DNA of 64,000 bases from Corinectria fuckeliana (lineage: Eukaryota; Ascomycota; Sordariomycetes; Hypocreales; Nectriaceae). The notes under the pieces are model-generated. The model ran no database searches, was not told the origin of the DNA, and saw nothing but the letters and a program-made list of their open reading frames with translations. Of this stretch, positions 45,042 to 56,199 are shown piece by piece. A program made the translations under genes and the position numbers. Every line of letters begins with the position of its first letter. Position 1 is the first letter of the stretch. The DNA lies in NCBI GenBank assembly GCA_019137255.1, contig WPDH01000004.1:62001-126000 (forward strand), in the 5' to 3' direction.

Positions 45042-47080
45042 ATGCGAACGCAAAGGGTTTTAACCGCCCTATACCTCGCCGTGTCTGGGGTACTTGGGTC
45101 GTCCTCCGGCCCCGTAGCGAAGACCTCCGCCGGCGCTGTCCACGGAGGAAAATGCGCCAACTCGCCGACGACCCTGTTCCAGGGCATCCCCTATGCTCAA
45201 CCGCCAGTCGGGAAGTTGAGGTTCATGCCGCCTCAGCCGCTCAACGGCTCGTACGAGGGAGGGTTGCTCGACGCTACAAAGACCCCGCCTACTTGCATCC
45301 AGTTCCCTTCCAGCCTCGACGTGACGGACCAGCGGACGTCTGAAGACTGGTTCGTGGTCGATTCCTTTCTCGTTGGTTGACGGGGAGTTTCTATCTGACC
45401 TGTCGATATTAGCCTGTACCTGGACGTCTACGTTCCCGCCGACGCCACCTCCTCCTCTGCGCTACCCGTCAAGGTCTGGGCATACGGCGGCGCCAACGAA
45501 GCCGGCGCCCTGTCCTACCCGCTCTACGACGCTTGCAACCTCGCCCACGACGCCGTCGTCGTCGCCTTCAACTACCGCCTGGGCCCGCTGGGCTTCCTGG
45601 GCCTGGAGAGCGCGGGGATCAGGGGGGACATGGCGATCCAGGACTACCTGGCCGCGCTGCGATGGGTCAAGGCCAACATCGCCGCGTTCGGCGGCGACGC
45701 CTCGGCAGTGGTGCTCTTTGGGCAGAGCGCTGGCGGCGACGACACGTTTACCGTCTCAGTTCTGCCGCAGGCCAGGGCGCTCATCTCGGCTGCGGTTCTT
45801 GAGTCCGGAGGTGGCCAGGACCTCATGGTGAAGTCCCTGGCGCAGTATTGTGGAGAGAGTTATGCTGAGACGCTCAAGTGTGGCGTTCGTGATGTAAGTG
45901 ACGCAAAATGGAGTGGCTGGGTGAAGCCAGATCGCTAACGTGATGTATAGTTGGGCTGCTTGCAAGCAAGGTCGGTCAAGGACCTCACCGAAGCGATGGA
46001 AGCGACTCCGGCGCTTGTCGATTCCAGCGTGAATGGTCACGATCTGGCTACCATTTATGGCTTCAACTTGCCCAACATCACTCATCTGAACTCGGCTATC
46101 CTCGACGGGGAGATCATCAAGGAGGAGCCTCTCAAGGTGGGATCTCAGGTGCCCATCATTGCAGGATCAAGTACGAATCCCTTTTCTTCCTTGTCAGGTA
46201 CATAATGCACTCGTACTGACAATAGTACAGCCGAGCTGGACTCTTCACTGTTCGTCCTTCCAGTCTTCCTCCAATCCAACGATCCTATCACGGAGTTCAA
46301 CTACACGGAAGTTTGGCTCGATGGGGAGCACTGGGCCCGGTCATCGAGAAGCAGTATCCCCTCTCGCTCTTCAACACCTCGGGCTCGACCGAGGAGGCCG
46401 TGCTTGGCGCAATCACCCATCTCGCCACAGTGTCGAGCTACACCTGCCAGACGTACAGAGGGCTCCGAGCCGCCTTGGCCGCAGACACACCGGCCTACGC
46501 GTACCGGTTCAACCACATGCCTTCGTTCCCCTGGTTGTGGATCAACGGGGCAGCATTCCCCGGACAGTACGGCAAATACTTTGAAGCCACGCACACGTCG
46601 GAGCTGCCATTCATTTTCACCAACCTGGAAAACCAGCCCTGGGGCAATGGCACCGCCAACGCCACTTCTGCTGAGCGGGCAATCAGCCGTACCTTGGTCG
46701 GAGCCTGGACGGCCATGGCTGCGAGGGGCAGCCCGGCGACGGAGAATCAGCCATGGCCCAGGTTTGACGAGTGCCACGGCGAAGGCCTGTACGTCGAGGA
46801 GGCTTTCGAGGTTAAAGCGCTCGACTTCTCCGAGTGCGAATTCTGGGATGCAATCTGGGCTCAGCTGGGAGGCTTCAGCGTCCCTTGGCCGTCTAAGACG
46901 GGGGGTGCTTCCAATTCGACTGCCTCTGCCACCCCGACTAAGAGTGTGGGATCTGCGAGTGGAACAGCGGAAGCTTCCTCAGCCACCACTGCTCATAAGA
47001 CTGCTGGCGCGGGGAGAACAGCTGGAAGCATCAGTATGGTCGGGATGCTGTGTGTGGTAGTCGTCGGCTTGCTGTTGTGA
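45042..47080 (+). CDS. type-B carboxylesterase/lipase, secreted and probably GPI-anchored; one-base frameshift
   Basis: Alpha/beta-hydrolase of the carboxylesterase B family. Exons are 45042-45349, 45413-45893, 45951-46170 and 46231-47080. A signal peptide (about 1-20) opens the protein. Signatures are FQGIPYAQPPVG, SEDCLYLDVY across intron 1, NYRLGPLGFLG, the nucleophile elbow FGQSAGGDD, and a histidine in HTSELPFIF. The oxyanion loop reads YGGAN where family members usually have HGGG. The C-terminus has a Ser/Thr/Ala-rich stretch and a hydrophobic end, as in GPI-anchored proteins. Near 46311-46314 the frame must change by one base (GAAGTTTGG reads as if one T is missing); both sides match the family, so this is a sequence error or a recent mutation. 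With the shift the product is about 619 residues. Confidence 0.82.
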
Positions 47081-47613
47081 GTCGCTTGTTAGACATGTGT
47101 GGACTACAAAGCAGCGGTTTGGCTATATATTTTGTCGATGTATGATAGGACTAGAATTGGACGCGGTGAACATCGTGATGTAAAAATTCCGCGTTTTTGT
47201 TTCGAGGAAAGTCTCCAGTCGCCCGGGCTTGGTACAGTCCACGTTAGTTAGTGTTAGTGGAGGTGTCCGTGAGCAGACGGCACTTTCATAGAGTCAGCGC
47301 ACTGTGAAATAGCAGCACTTTGTGGCTAGCTTTATAGACCTTAAATGTTACATTGCGACCTACGGAAAGAGGAAAAAAGGGAGACCCGTTTCTACTCAAT
47401 CATTCCGTCGTAATAGTCATGTTCTAGTTGTGTCGGCTTTGAAAGAGTTATCCGTACGCTGTGATCACGCCGTGACTGCAAATTTACAGTGGGGTCCAGT
47501 GCAATGGCGTCAGCACCTAGGCTACCTAGCGTTTCCTCTCCAACCTCTACGAGTCTACTTATGCTTCATCCAACATCTCCTCTACGACGCCCACAGCGCA
47601 GCGGTGCCTGTAC
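47081..47613. other. intergenic between esterase and PLD-like gene
   Basis: About 530 bases with the esterase 3' UTR and the PLD-like promoter. Nothing else is recognised. Confidence 0.5.
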
Positions 47614-49125
47614 ATGCTCTGTTTCAGCAAGGCCGCTACTACCTGGAACGCAGAAGCCATGCCGGTGGCGAACGAGTTCCCGGCGTCTTTCGTGCAGCCA
47701 TGGCGAGAGCTGCTGGAATCCCACCGTGACCAGCAACGCGGTGACCTCCCGAACCACCACGTCAACGACATCGGCTCCCTCATCACCACCAGCTTGCCCA
47801 CGTCGCTGTATGTAGGGACGGGCCACTCCATCTACACGCGCGCTCTTCTCCCCGCCATTCTCTCTGCAAAACACTCCGTCCAGCTCATCACCTGCTACTG
47901 GGCCGCGTCTCCGTCCTTGGATGCCATCCGCGCCACGCTTCTGCAGCTTGCCCTGACGCGTGCCCAGGCCAACGCGGTACCCCCCCTTCGCATCTCCATT
48001 GGCTTCTCGTCCAGTGGCCTATTCCAGAAGCTGTTTCATACTTCTTCAAGGGCCGGATACGTCTACCCTTCGTCGCAGTGGCCCGGGCTGGGCCTCCCGG
48101 ATGAAGACGTGCTGGTCAGGGCTGGGATAGAGCTGACGGTCAAGAGCGTCTTCTTCACGCCATTCAGTGTCATGCATCCCAAGTTTGTCATCGTCGATGG
48201 GGCCCGGGCTTGGGTCCCCAGTTGTAATGTGAGCTGGGAGAGGTGGTTTGAAGGATGCGTCGAGGTCCAAGGCGACATCGTGAACAAGCTACTCGACTTC
48301 TACGAGAGAGTTTGGGGCTTTGGCAAGGATTCGAATTCCCTACAAGGTCCTCGGGGAACAGACAACTCGCCAATTGATGTTAACACAGAGGGCATCCACA
48401 CACTACACTCTTCAAGCGAATCCCCCATCATTAAAGGCGACGATGACTCGGCCACTCAATCCATCACCTTGCACAGCAAAGAACCAGTGCCAACAATCTT
48501 TCTCCCGTCATCGCATCATCGCAACCCGAGATTCGCCTTCTTTCCATTCCTCTCGCAGACCAACCCGCCCATGACACCTCTCAACGCGGCACTGCTCACC
48601 CTCTTTGCCAACGCCCAACGCCAAATCACCATTCTCACACCCAACGTCACTTCATGGCCGGTGGTCGAGGCCCTGCTAGGTGCGCTAGCACGCGGGGTGA
48701 ACGTCCAGATTCGAACGAGTAAAGGAATGATGCTTATCGAGCAGCTGGTCACCGCGGGTACCACCACGTCTTGGTGTCTGCGTGGGTTTGTCCAGAGATA
48801 CAGGGCCCTCCTTCAGAAGTCACGCCCATCTGACGCGGAAGCTCAATCAATCCAACCTGGTCGCCTGGAAATCCTCTACTACAAGCAGCTAGACACGAGA
48901 CGTGACATGGACGACGAGCCCGTTGTAAGCCATTTCAAGATGACGTTGGTAGATGAAGAATATCTCATCCTGGGCTCTGGGAACATGGACAGGGCGAGCT
49001 GGTGGACAAGCCAGGAGATAGGTATATTGTTCTACATGCCCGGCTTTCAAGGCCAGAGATTATGGCAAGGGGTGCTGGATAAACGCACAGAAGTGTACTT
49101 CCGATCAGCGGATGGGCTCCCGTGA
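47614..49125 (+). CDS. phospholipase D-like protein (two HKD motifs)
   Basis: Member of the PLD/cardiolipin-synthase superfamily, which forms a covalent phospho-histidine intermediate. Single exon of 503 residues. The first catalytic motif is HPKFVIVDG followed by CNVSWERW (about 190-215). The second is HFKMTLVDEEYLILGSGNMDRASWW (about 450-475, with H, K, D and GS-N in register). Between the halves lies a variable low-complexity linker (about 245-300). There is no clear signal peptide. ATG at 47614 is first; ATG at 47659 (MPVANEF) has a better context and is an alternative start. Substrate could be a phospholipid or another phosphodiester. The gene converges on the DsbA-like gene with 56 bases between stops. 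Confidence 0.88.
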   Translation: MLCFSKAATTWNAEAMPVANEFPASFVQPWRELLESHRDQQRGDLPNHHVNDIGSLITTSLPTSLYVGTGHSIYTRALLPAILSAKHSVQLITCYWAASPSLDAIRATLLQLALTRAQANAVPPLRISIGFSSSGLFQKLFHTSSRAGYVYPSSQWPGLGLPDEDVLVRAGIELTVKSVFFTPFSVMHPKFVIVDGARAWVPSCNVSWERWFEGCVEVQGDIVNKLLDFYERVWGFGKDSNSLQGPRGTDNSPIDVNTEGIHTLHSSSESPIIKGDDDSATQSITLHSKEPVPTIFLPSSHHRNPRFAFFPFLSQTNPPMTPLNAALLTLFANAQRQITILTPNVTSWPVVEALLGALARGVNVQIRTSKGMMLIEQLVTAGTTTSWCLRGFVQRYRALLQKSRPSDAEAQSIQPGRLEILYYKQLDTRRDMDDEPVVSHFKMTLVDEEYLILGSGNMDRASWWTSQEIGILFYMPGFQGQRLWQGVLDKRTEVYFRSADGLP

Positions 49126-49181
49126 GCTACTCATGATACCCAGTTGGTTATTCGCAGACCTGCCTATCACCGCCGCGACAC

Positions 49182-49859
49182 TCATTCCGCCTCCGCTTCC
49201 CCTGCCTTGATCCTCTCGAATACCCCAATAAAGGTCGAAGCATCGTTTGCACCCTGAAGCCTGAAGTGATTCTGAATGACATAGTCCGGCACACCCGTTA
49301 CGCCTTTGAGTCTCGCCTGATGGGCAGCATCGTCAACCTCGGCGCCACCTTCGTCGCTCTCGACAATGGCCTTGCGGAAGTCCTCCCCGGAAATACCGGC
49401 GTCGGCGGCGATGCTCTTCAGCGTGTCGTAGTCGGTAATGTCGCGCTCCTTCTCAAAGTAGGCGGCGAACAGCCCGTCGATGGCCTTGCCCTCGGCCTCG
49501 TGGCCGTAGTTCTTGGCCAAGCGGACCAGGCGGTGCGAATCCCTGGAGCTGCCCGTCTGGCCGCCGAACCTGAAGTCGATGCCCAGCGGCTCTCCGATGC
49601 CCCTGATGCGCTCCTGCATCATGGCGGTGCGCTCCTTGCCGAACCTGTCCTCGTAGAACTGCTGCTTGGACCTGCTGGATCCCGGACCCCGCGGGCCGTG
49701 CGGGTTGAGCTGGAACGGCTCGTAGCTCACGGCGAAGGTGTCGTCCGAGTTGGGGTGCTGTTTCTGCCAGAGCTGCTCGGCGAGCTGGAGCTGGCGGCGG
49801 CCGACGAAGCACCACGGGCACACGGTGTCGGAGGTGACGGTGATTCTGAACTTGGTCAT
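49182..49859 (-). CDS. DsbA/FrnE-like thioredoxin-fold oxidoreductase
   Basis: Single exon of 225 residues starting at the ATG at 49859 (MTKFRITVTSDTVCPWC). The CPWC active-site pair lies at residues 14-17, and the DSBA helical insert spans about 60-175. A cis-Pro segment (KGVTGVPDYVI) follows at about 188-198. This is the FrnE-type subfamily, cytosolic relatives of DsbA found widely in fungi and bacteria and involved in thiol-disulfide exchange or isomerisation, often annotated as 2-hydroxychromene-2-carboxylate isomerase-like. There is no signal peptide. The physiological substrate is unknown. Confidence 0.9.
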   Translation of the reverse strand: MTKFRITVTSDTVCPWCFVGRRQLQLAEQLWQKQHPNSDDTFAVSYEPFQLNPHGPRGPGSSRSKQQFYEDRFGKERTAMMQERIRGIGEPLGIDFRFGGQTGSSRDSHRLVRLAKNYGHEAEGKAIDGLFAAYFEKERDITDYDTLKSIAADAGISGEDFRKAIVESDEGGAEVDDAAHQARLKGVTGVPDYVIQNHFRLQGANDASTFIGVFERIKAGEAEAE

Positions 49860-50373
49860 TCTGAAGGTCGTGGATGAGGGGATTTGATGGTAGGTGCAGC
49901 AGATGTGACCTGGCAAGTGTTATGTTGATTCGATCAAAGCCGAGTTCGCCTTTATAAGTTACAGAAGACAATGGCCCATCCACCTCGGCACTCGGCCATG
50001 ACGCAAGTCCGTCCCGCTCGTTGCTAACGTAATCCGCCGACCGTCTTAGAAATGGAAACCCCGCACGCAACCGGGAGGGAGGTGGAAATGGGAGACCGAA
50101 GTGTGGGGCCGACAATCCGGCGCACCGGCCCTGATGCCAAATCCGGGGGGATCGACTTGGCGGTAATTACGCTCACGAACCGGCTGCTCACAGCAAACCA
50201 TCTAGTTTACACGGAATCCGAGGAGAGGAATACAATTGGTATAGCTAACAAAACTAATCGCTTTCCATTATGCAAGCCAGCGGGCCCGTGCTGTCACTCC
50301 TTTTGTCGACTGGCCGGCTGTAACACTAACAACAGCAGCTTGACCATCGATTATGCATTAATTCCCGCCACAA
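49860..50373. other. intergenic spacer
   Basis: Promoter of the DsbA-like gene and 3' region of the next minus-strand gene. No further gene is recognised. Confidence 0.5.
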
Positions 50374-51027
50374 TCATTCCTTTTTCGCGTGCTTCTTGTG
50401 TGCCCCGGGCACCGTCTTCACGGCCACGAGATAATTCTGGCCCGTCTCCGCGACGGCGTGCGCGACCACGTCCTCGCCAAACGGCCACTGGCCGGCCTTC
50501 TCCTCGCTCTCCAGCACGTCGTACTCGGCGAACTGGGTCGGGTCGAGGCACTTGCGCGCGGCCGCCCACGCATCGGCGCGGCGCGTGTAGCAGCCCTCGA
50601 TCTCCGTCGACTGCACGGCGCCCGTGCGGTCGCGATTGTAGTCGACGGTCGTCTGCAGCACGTAGTGCAGCAGGTCCGCGCCCTGCGGGAGCACCATGGC
50701 GCCGTCCGGGCCGGCGGCTAGCGACTGGTTGTTGGGCGTGGTGTCGATGCCGACGCGGAACTCCTGGCCGGCGGGCGCGCGGGCGAAGACCAGCACGCCG
50801 TCGCCGTGGGCCCACGGCGCCGAGGAGCGCACGGCGTACTCGGCGAAGTCGCCGGGCTCGTACTTGAGGCCCTGCAGGGCCGTGGCGGCGAAGGCCTTGG
50901 CGGCTGAGAGGGTGCTGTGCGTGCCGAGGACGAAGACGGAGCGCGTGGCGCCCGACGGGTCCTCGTGGTAGTCGATTACATTGAGTGTGGTGTGGTAGAG
51001 GAGCTCTGGAATGTCGTTGGTCGTCAT
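50374..51027 (-). CDS. unknown protein built from two tandem copies of a ~100-residue domain
   Basis: Single exon of 217 residues, ATG at 51027. The N-half (about 8-105) and C-half (about 115-212) align by eye. ELLYHTTLNVIDYHEDPSGA matches DLLHYVLQTTVDYNRDRTGA, then FAEYAV matches FAEYDV. A hydrophobic strand follows in each half (GVLVFARAPAGQEFRVGI against VVAHAVAETGQNYLVAV). There is no signal peptide or membrane segment. The C-terminus is Lys/His-rich. I do not recognise the domain; it may be restricted to filamentous fungi. Confidence 0.8.
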   Translation of the reverse strand: MTTNDIPELLYHTTLNVIDYHEDPSGATRSVFVLGTHSTLSAAKAFAATALQGLKYEPGDFAEYAVRSSAPWAHGDGVLVFARAPAGQEFRVGIDTTPNNQSLAAGPDGAMVLPQGADLLHYVLQTTVDYNRDRTGAVQSTEIEGCYTRRADAWAAARKCLDPTQFAEYDVLESEEKAGQWPFGEDVVAHAVAETGQNYLVAVKTVPGAHKKHAKKE

Positions 51028-51873
51028 GGTGAGCGTCTGTGTGATGTTCCCAGAGTTTGTGATTGTGTGTTTAATGCTAAAGGCAAACAATACTGAGTGT
51101 CAATAATAATTGTAGTATAATTGGATGGTCGACGACGGGAGAGGGAGACACTTTGACGTTATATGAGATACCTCGAACACTAAAGCCTACCGTCGTACGA
51201 TCCGTCGTCACATCATGTTTGTCCACGTGCAAGGCAATCACTGATATACGCCACATTGCACGCCTCTGTCTCATCATGCAGTCATCCCATATGTGTGCAG
51301 TGGGATGCCGCAACGAGGGAGCGTGACGAAACCTGAATCTGGACCCTCGGTAACCTGCCTCATGCGGGGACTGGACGGGAATGTTCCAGTAGCAACGGGT
51401 GAATCACAAGCCCAGCTGACAAAGGGAGAATGACGAATTAGATGGTAGGTGGCCGAGTGCATACAGTTACTAGAATAGTCCAGGCCCCGGGCAGTCGAGT
51501 CACGCCACAGCTGCAACAGCCATGGACGCCGGCTTTCGACTTCGTTCTGTGGAGAAGATGCCGAGTGCCGAGTCGACATCCCAATACAACTCCAGAGCAT
51601 TCTCTCAACTGCTGCACGAGCTGTTTGACCGGTAGCGAAGGATGTACCATGTGGCACGAGAAGGATGCGTGGGAGAAGTTTGAGGAACCTTCTGTCTAGT
51701 GTTCTAGACGAGTTGTACCACGTACTTACTTCTATCTCGTTAAATGTATCCCAATTAACGAGGTCATTATGGTACAGCGGGCGGAGCGCATGGCCCGGCA
51801 ATTATCACACTTCTACACCCTCGAAAAGCTGTTTTACAGACCCCGTTTTCTTTCAAGATTTCTAGTGTATGGT
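51028..51873. other. intergenic spacer
   Basis: Promoter of the duplicated-domain gene and 3' region of the SDR gene. A 175-codon minus-strand frame (51274-51801) has no motif and unlikely composition, so it is not called. Confidence 0.5.
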
Positions 51874-53048
51874 TTAATACATAGAAGCCACAAAGTCCCG
51901 AATCACATCTTCTTCCCTAGCGAATCCAGGCTGCCCAACCTCCCGCAGAAGCTCTTCAGCCCGTGCGATGGGCCTAGGCGCATACGACAAGTCCCTCCCG
52001 GAAATGTCTTGGTCCGGCCCTCCCACCAGCTCCGGACGATCTGGGAACAGTTCACGAACCTTTTCGCGCACGTCGTTCCATGTCCTGTTCACGTAGTAGG
52101 CGAAGATGCGCTCATGCTTGATCGGAGCCGAGGCAACAGCCGCCACCAGCAGACGAGCCGAGTCTTGAACGTCGGTAAAGAATGCTACCGTCCGGACTTG
52201 AGTCAGCTACGGCTCTTGGACACGGGGACTGGAATATGATGCTGCGGCCACTTACCGAGTTGGAGGCCCACCTCCTGCCACTCGCCTTGAAGTGCACGCT
52301 TCAAGAGCCCAACTGACGATGCCGCCCCGGTGTTCGTGTTTTCCACATCCAGGACACGGCCGAACTGGCCATCCGGTACGACGCAATTGGCGACAAAGGG
52401 GGGGTCGTTTTCTTTCATCCAGTCCCAAAACGCCAGCTCTGCCAAAGTCCGTCCCGCGCTGTACACGGTTACAGTTCGCTGGAAAGAATCGTCCGTGGGC
52501 CCATTCTGCGCCTTGTCAATCGCGTCATAGTTGAACGTCTCTGTGGTCAGTTCCAGCTGCGGCTTGTCGTATGCGGCAGAGCTGACTGCCTTGGAGCTCG
52601 AGCTCAGGACGTAGCGCTTCACGCCGGCACGGGCTGCTGCTTCTAGGGTGTTGATTACGCCCTTGATCATTCGGTAGAATACTTTGGCCGGATCTGCGTC
52701 GAAGATGACGGGCATTGAGGGATAGATGACTCCGGCGGCTCCTAGAGCGTAGCCATGTCAGTCCCTAGCACGGTAACGGCGAAGACTAGTGTACCTACCT
52801 TCGAAGGCTCCGTCGAAGGCACCCTCGGCCTCAAAGTCCGGGACGCGGACGAGCTCGAACTTTCCGGGCCACTTGTCACTGAAGAGCCTGTGCATCCAAT
52901 TACGGTGCCGCTCGACGTCCCGAACCGTGCCGCGAACCCGGTATCCAGCTTGAAGGAGTTTCTCGCATGTTTCCACAGCCATGTATCCATTGGCTCCGAC
53001 TACCACCACGGTAGAACCCAACGGGATAGCACGATCGGCGATGTGCAT
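51874..53048 (-). CDS. extended short-chain dehydrogenase/reductase (aldehyde reductase-like), catalytic Lys replaced
   Basis: NAD(P)-binding Rossmann protein of the dihydroflavonol-reductase / yeast Gre2-like group. Exons are 53048-52799, 52741-52256 and 52184-51874 (donors GTAGGT and GTAAGT), giving 348 residues. The cofactor motif GANGYMAVETCEKLL lies near residue 19, followed by GYRVRGTVRD, whose Arg suggests NADPH preference. YVLSSSSKAV provides the catalytic Ser region. The usual Y-x-x-x-K reads Y-S-A-G-R (in VYSAGRTLAELAFW), so Lys is replaced by Arg. The C-terminal substrate domain contains FTDVQDSARLLVAA. Reduced or altered activity is possible. Upstream lies a gene-poor AT-richer stretch. 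Confidence 0.87.
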
Positions 53049-54608
53049 TTGAGATTATGTTAACAGGATAGTGAGGCTGACTGTATAAAGTGATATGATA
53101 GCTCTGGATAGCCAGTGCTACCAGCGACCTGAAGCTGTCTAAATACCTTCCACTGCCTGTCTACATACACCTGCATCCCGTTGATAACTCGGCAACTTTC
53201 CAATGGAGCTTACAAACAGAGATTACGAATCTTACGCTTTCTAAGCATCCTAGCTATTCAGCTGTTACGGACCTATCTGCGAAGTAAGCATACACGGAAC
53301 TCCGAGTATTAGTGCCGCTCTCACGGAACCTAAGCGAATCAGCTTTAAGATGGCTTGGCTGTTACTATACATCAACATCACCGGCCCTCTAGGTACACCA
53401 AGCTAAGATTAGCTCAACTATAGCTACGAGATCTACATACTAGAATTCTACATTGCTCGATGTGAAGGAGACTATATTATAGGCTTACAGTCCATATCCC
53501 CCTGGCGTATTAACTTGGAACAGCTCAGAGATCTCAATTCAAACTAACACCTATTTAATGTCGCATTCTGCCAAGAGCTTAGTCCCATTATTTATCACAG
53601 CTTCCCCTATTCAGTTAGGTCAACATTGAAACCCAACCTGTTTGATGGCAGTCTACGACATTAGCGAAGATGCGTTACGCTTACTGTATTTGTCACCAAC
53701 TGGCAAGTGCCGCGCCATTGCAGTGCAGCCTGCAAGTACTTTGTCGCTTACATTACCACGAACCGCGTTTACCAACCGTCTCAGACCAACCCTGATTCCA
53801 TCCCCTGGATAGTCTACTCGTATGTCCGGATTACATCAGACACTTTTGTGTTACTGTCACTAGCTCTTGGCACTGCGCTGACCGCATTGGAAGTAACAAA
53901 AGCGGGCAGACAGGCATATTCAAGTGTAGCTGGAAAGTTAAATCGGTATTTGTGTGGCGGAGTAGTCCACGTCGATCGGGCGGAGCGGCATGGGACGGCC
54001 CGCGACCCACAACCATATACTATGCAACGGTCTCATTTAATCTCCGAATATCGAGCTCGTTATTGATTTGGACGTGGTTGCTAAACCAGGAGCCACTGGG
54101 TTGTCGTTCGTGTGGTAGGATGCTGAGACGGGTTACTATGTAGAGCTCTAGGCTCACCACAAGCTCCGCTGGGGACAGACCCAACTTAGAATCGTAGGTA
54201 AGAAGGATACAGTAATTTCAGATTCATGCTGGAGTTGGACTGTTTTATCAGGCTCATAGGGCCCCCTTCCAGGTTATGCCACTCTTAAGACATATTAATA
54301 GCAAGTCCAAATACCTTATCTTACCAAGCCTTTAGCCTCCGATAGTCATGTCGATACACTCACTGGCTTAGTTGCGCCAATTGTGTACTGGCCTGGCTAG
54401 GCTTTTGAGCAGGTTCCGGCGCTGCCGAACAGCGGAAACGGCTTGCGTTCCAATTGGGCCTCACGTATTGCCGGGGCGAGCTAAGCAACGTGGAAACCAT
54501 ATGGCCTGACTTAGGCGGGGTAAGGTGGGAGTACAAAAGGAGAATCTCCGGGCGCCTTATTAGCTTTCCTTTCTTCCTTGTCTATACTTAGCAAGTATCC
54601 CTGAGAGA
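53049..54608. other. AT-richer gene-free stretch
   Basis: About 1.5 kb with visibly lower GC than flanking genes and many TA steps. It may be weakly RIPed or old mobile DNA, but I find no terminal repeats, duplication or coding trace. A 119-codon plus-strand frame (53707-54066) has no motif. Confidence 0.45.
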
Positions 54609-56130
54609 ATGGCCGAAAAAACGACTCCAGAACCGAGTCACGACCTGCGGGCCCCGGCAACTTCGTCCCCGCCATTGTTGCCCGAGACCCCGTTGCAGGC
54701 GGACGTGAGTGACCCATTTGAACCAAGCACCATGATCGCCTCTGACCATAGTGGTCCTCAAGGATGATCCGCCCGACGACGATTCTTCCTACGATGTTTC
54801 GTGAGTCTGAAAACGCCCTTCCGATGTATTCCGATGTATCCGCTCTAACTATCATCTTAGTGAAGCATCTGCTAGCCGCTTGTCGTCTCTGAACTCGAGT
54901 ATACTAAACTACAGGTGAGCCTTGAGCTCAACAAGGGCAATTAATGCTTGGGCAGCTTTTTGACCTGAGGCGGTTTTAGATACGAGGTCAGTGTGGCCCA
55001 GCGTGAACTGACTGCCATGTGCTAACAGCGCCGCAGAACGGGCGCCGCTATCATGCATTTCGCGAAGGCGCCTACCCAGTGGTATGTTCAAGTGTACCTA
55101 CGACAAGAGCCGAGGAAGGACTAATCGACCCATCCATAGCCAAACGACGAAGAAGAACAAGAGCGAATGGATTTAGTCCATCACATATATACCCTCGTTC
55201 TTGATGGCCATCTTCACCTTGCTCCTATTGCCGAAAATCCTCAGCGTGTACTCGACATTGGCACCGGAACCGGCATCTGGGCGACGACTTTTGCAGAGTG
55301 AGTTTCTGTTGGTGGTGGCGATTCACCTTGATCCTGTGGATGGCATTTCTTAATAACCCTGGGTATTAGTGATCATCCGTCCGCAGAAGTGCTCGGGACG
55401 GACTTGAGCCCCATACAACCCACCTGGTACATACATTCCCTTCTGGTTCGCTGGATTATACTCACAGTCGTGGCGTAGGACCCCGCCCAACTGTTCCTTT
55501 GAAGTCGATGACTTCGACGAAGAATGGCTATACCGCAGACCGTTTGACTTTATACACGCTCGCGAACTTGAAGGCTGCCTAGGGAACGAAGAACGCCTGT
55601 TCCAACAAGCGTTCCAACACTTGGCCCCTGGCGGATACATCGAGCTACAAGCTGTCAGTGCCATGTTCCTGAGCGATGACGGCACGGTCAAGAAAGCCAA
55701 CGATGCCCTGCTCTGGATGGATTACTTGTGCAAGAGTTCTACAAAGTTTGGCAAACCGATTGATTGCGCCCCTGGCTGGAGAAAGAAGCTGTGGGATGCA
55801 GGGTTTGTGGACGTCAAAGAAGAAGTGCGCAAGGTATGTACAGACCACTCGACAAGTTGCATCCTCTTGAAAGCTAGCCACTGACGTCTCGAGCACAAGC
55901 TGCCAATCGGCGCGTGGCCCAAGGACCCAAAGCTCAAGGAAATCGGGAAATACCAGTCTATTCAGGAGCTGCAAGTCATCGACTCCTACACGCCCGCACT
56001 GTTTGCGCACGAACTGGGCTGGAGTATGGACGAAGTTCAAGTGTTCATGGCTAAGGTGAAGAGAGACCTCCGGGATCCGTCGATCCATCTCTACCTCCCA
56101 GTTCATTTCGTTTGGGGGAGAAAGCCTTGA
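54609..56130 (+). CDS. LaeA-like SAM-dependent methyltransferase
   Basis: Class-I methyltransferase of the large fungal LaeA-like family. Nine exons: 54609-54704, 54763-54800, 54861-54914, 54980-54986, 55037-55081, 55140-55297, 55370-55426, 55479-55833 and 55900-56130; 346 residues. The fourth exon is 7 bases and is required to read NYRYENGRRYH, the conserved block before the fold. SAM motif I is VLDIGTGTGIWA (about residue 108). Post-motif I is LGTDLSPIQP, then CSFEVDDF, and FDFIHARELEGC and HLAPGGYIELQ follow. The first acceptor (54762) was chosen to keep phase and is the weakest junction. LaeA itself regulates secondary metabolism; most paralogues have unknown substrates. The stop lies 69 bases from the convergent next gene. 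Confidence 0.88.
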
Positions 56131-56199
56131 CTCTCATGATGACAATGCTTTTGTTAGAAACGGGAATATTACCGATCAATTCCATAGTCTTAATTTCTA

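Noticed and set aside
51274..51801. 175-codon minus-strand frame
   Set aside because: No motif and overlapping frames on the other strand; likely chance.
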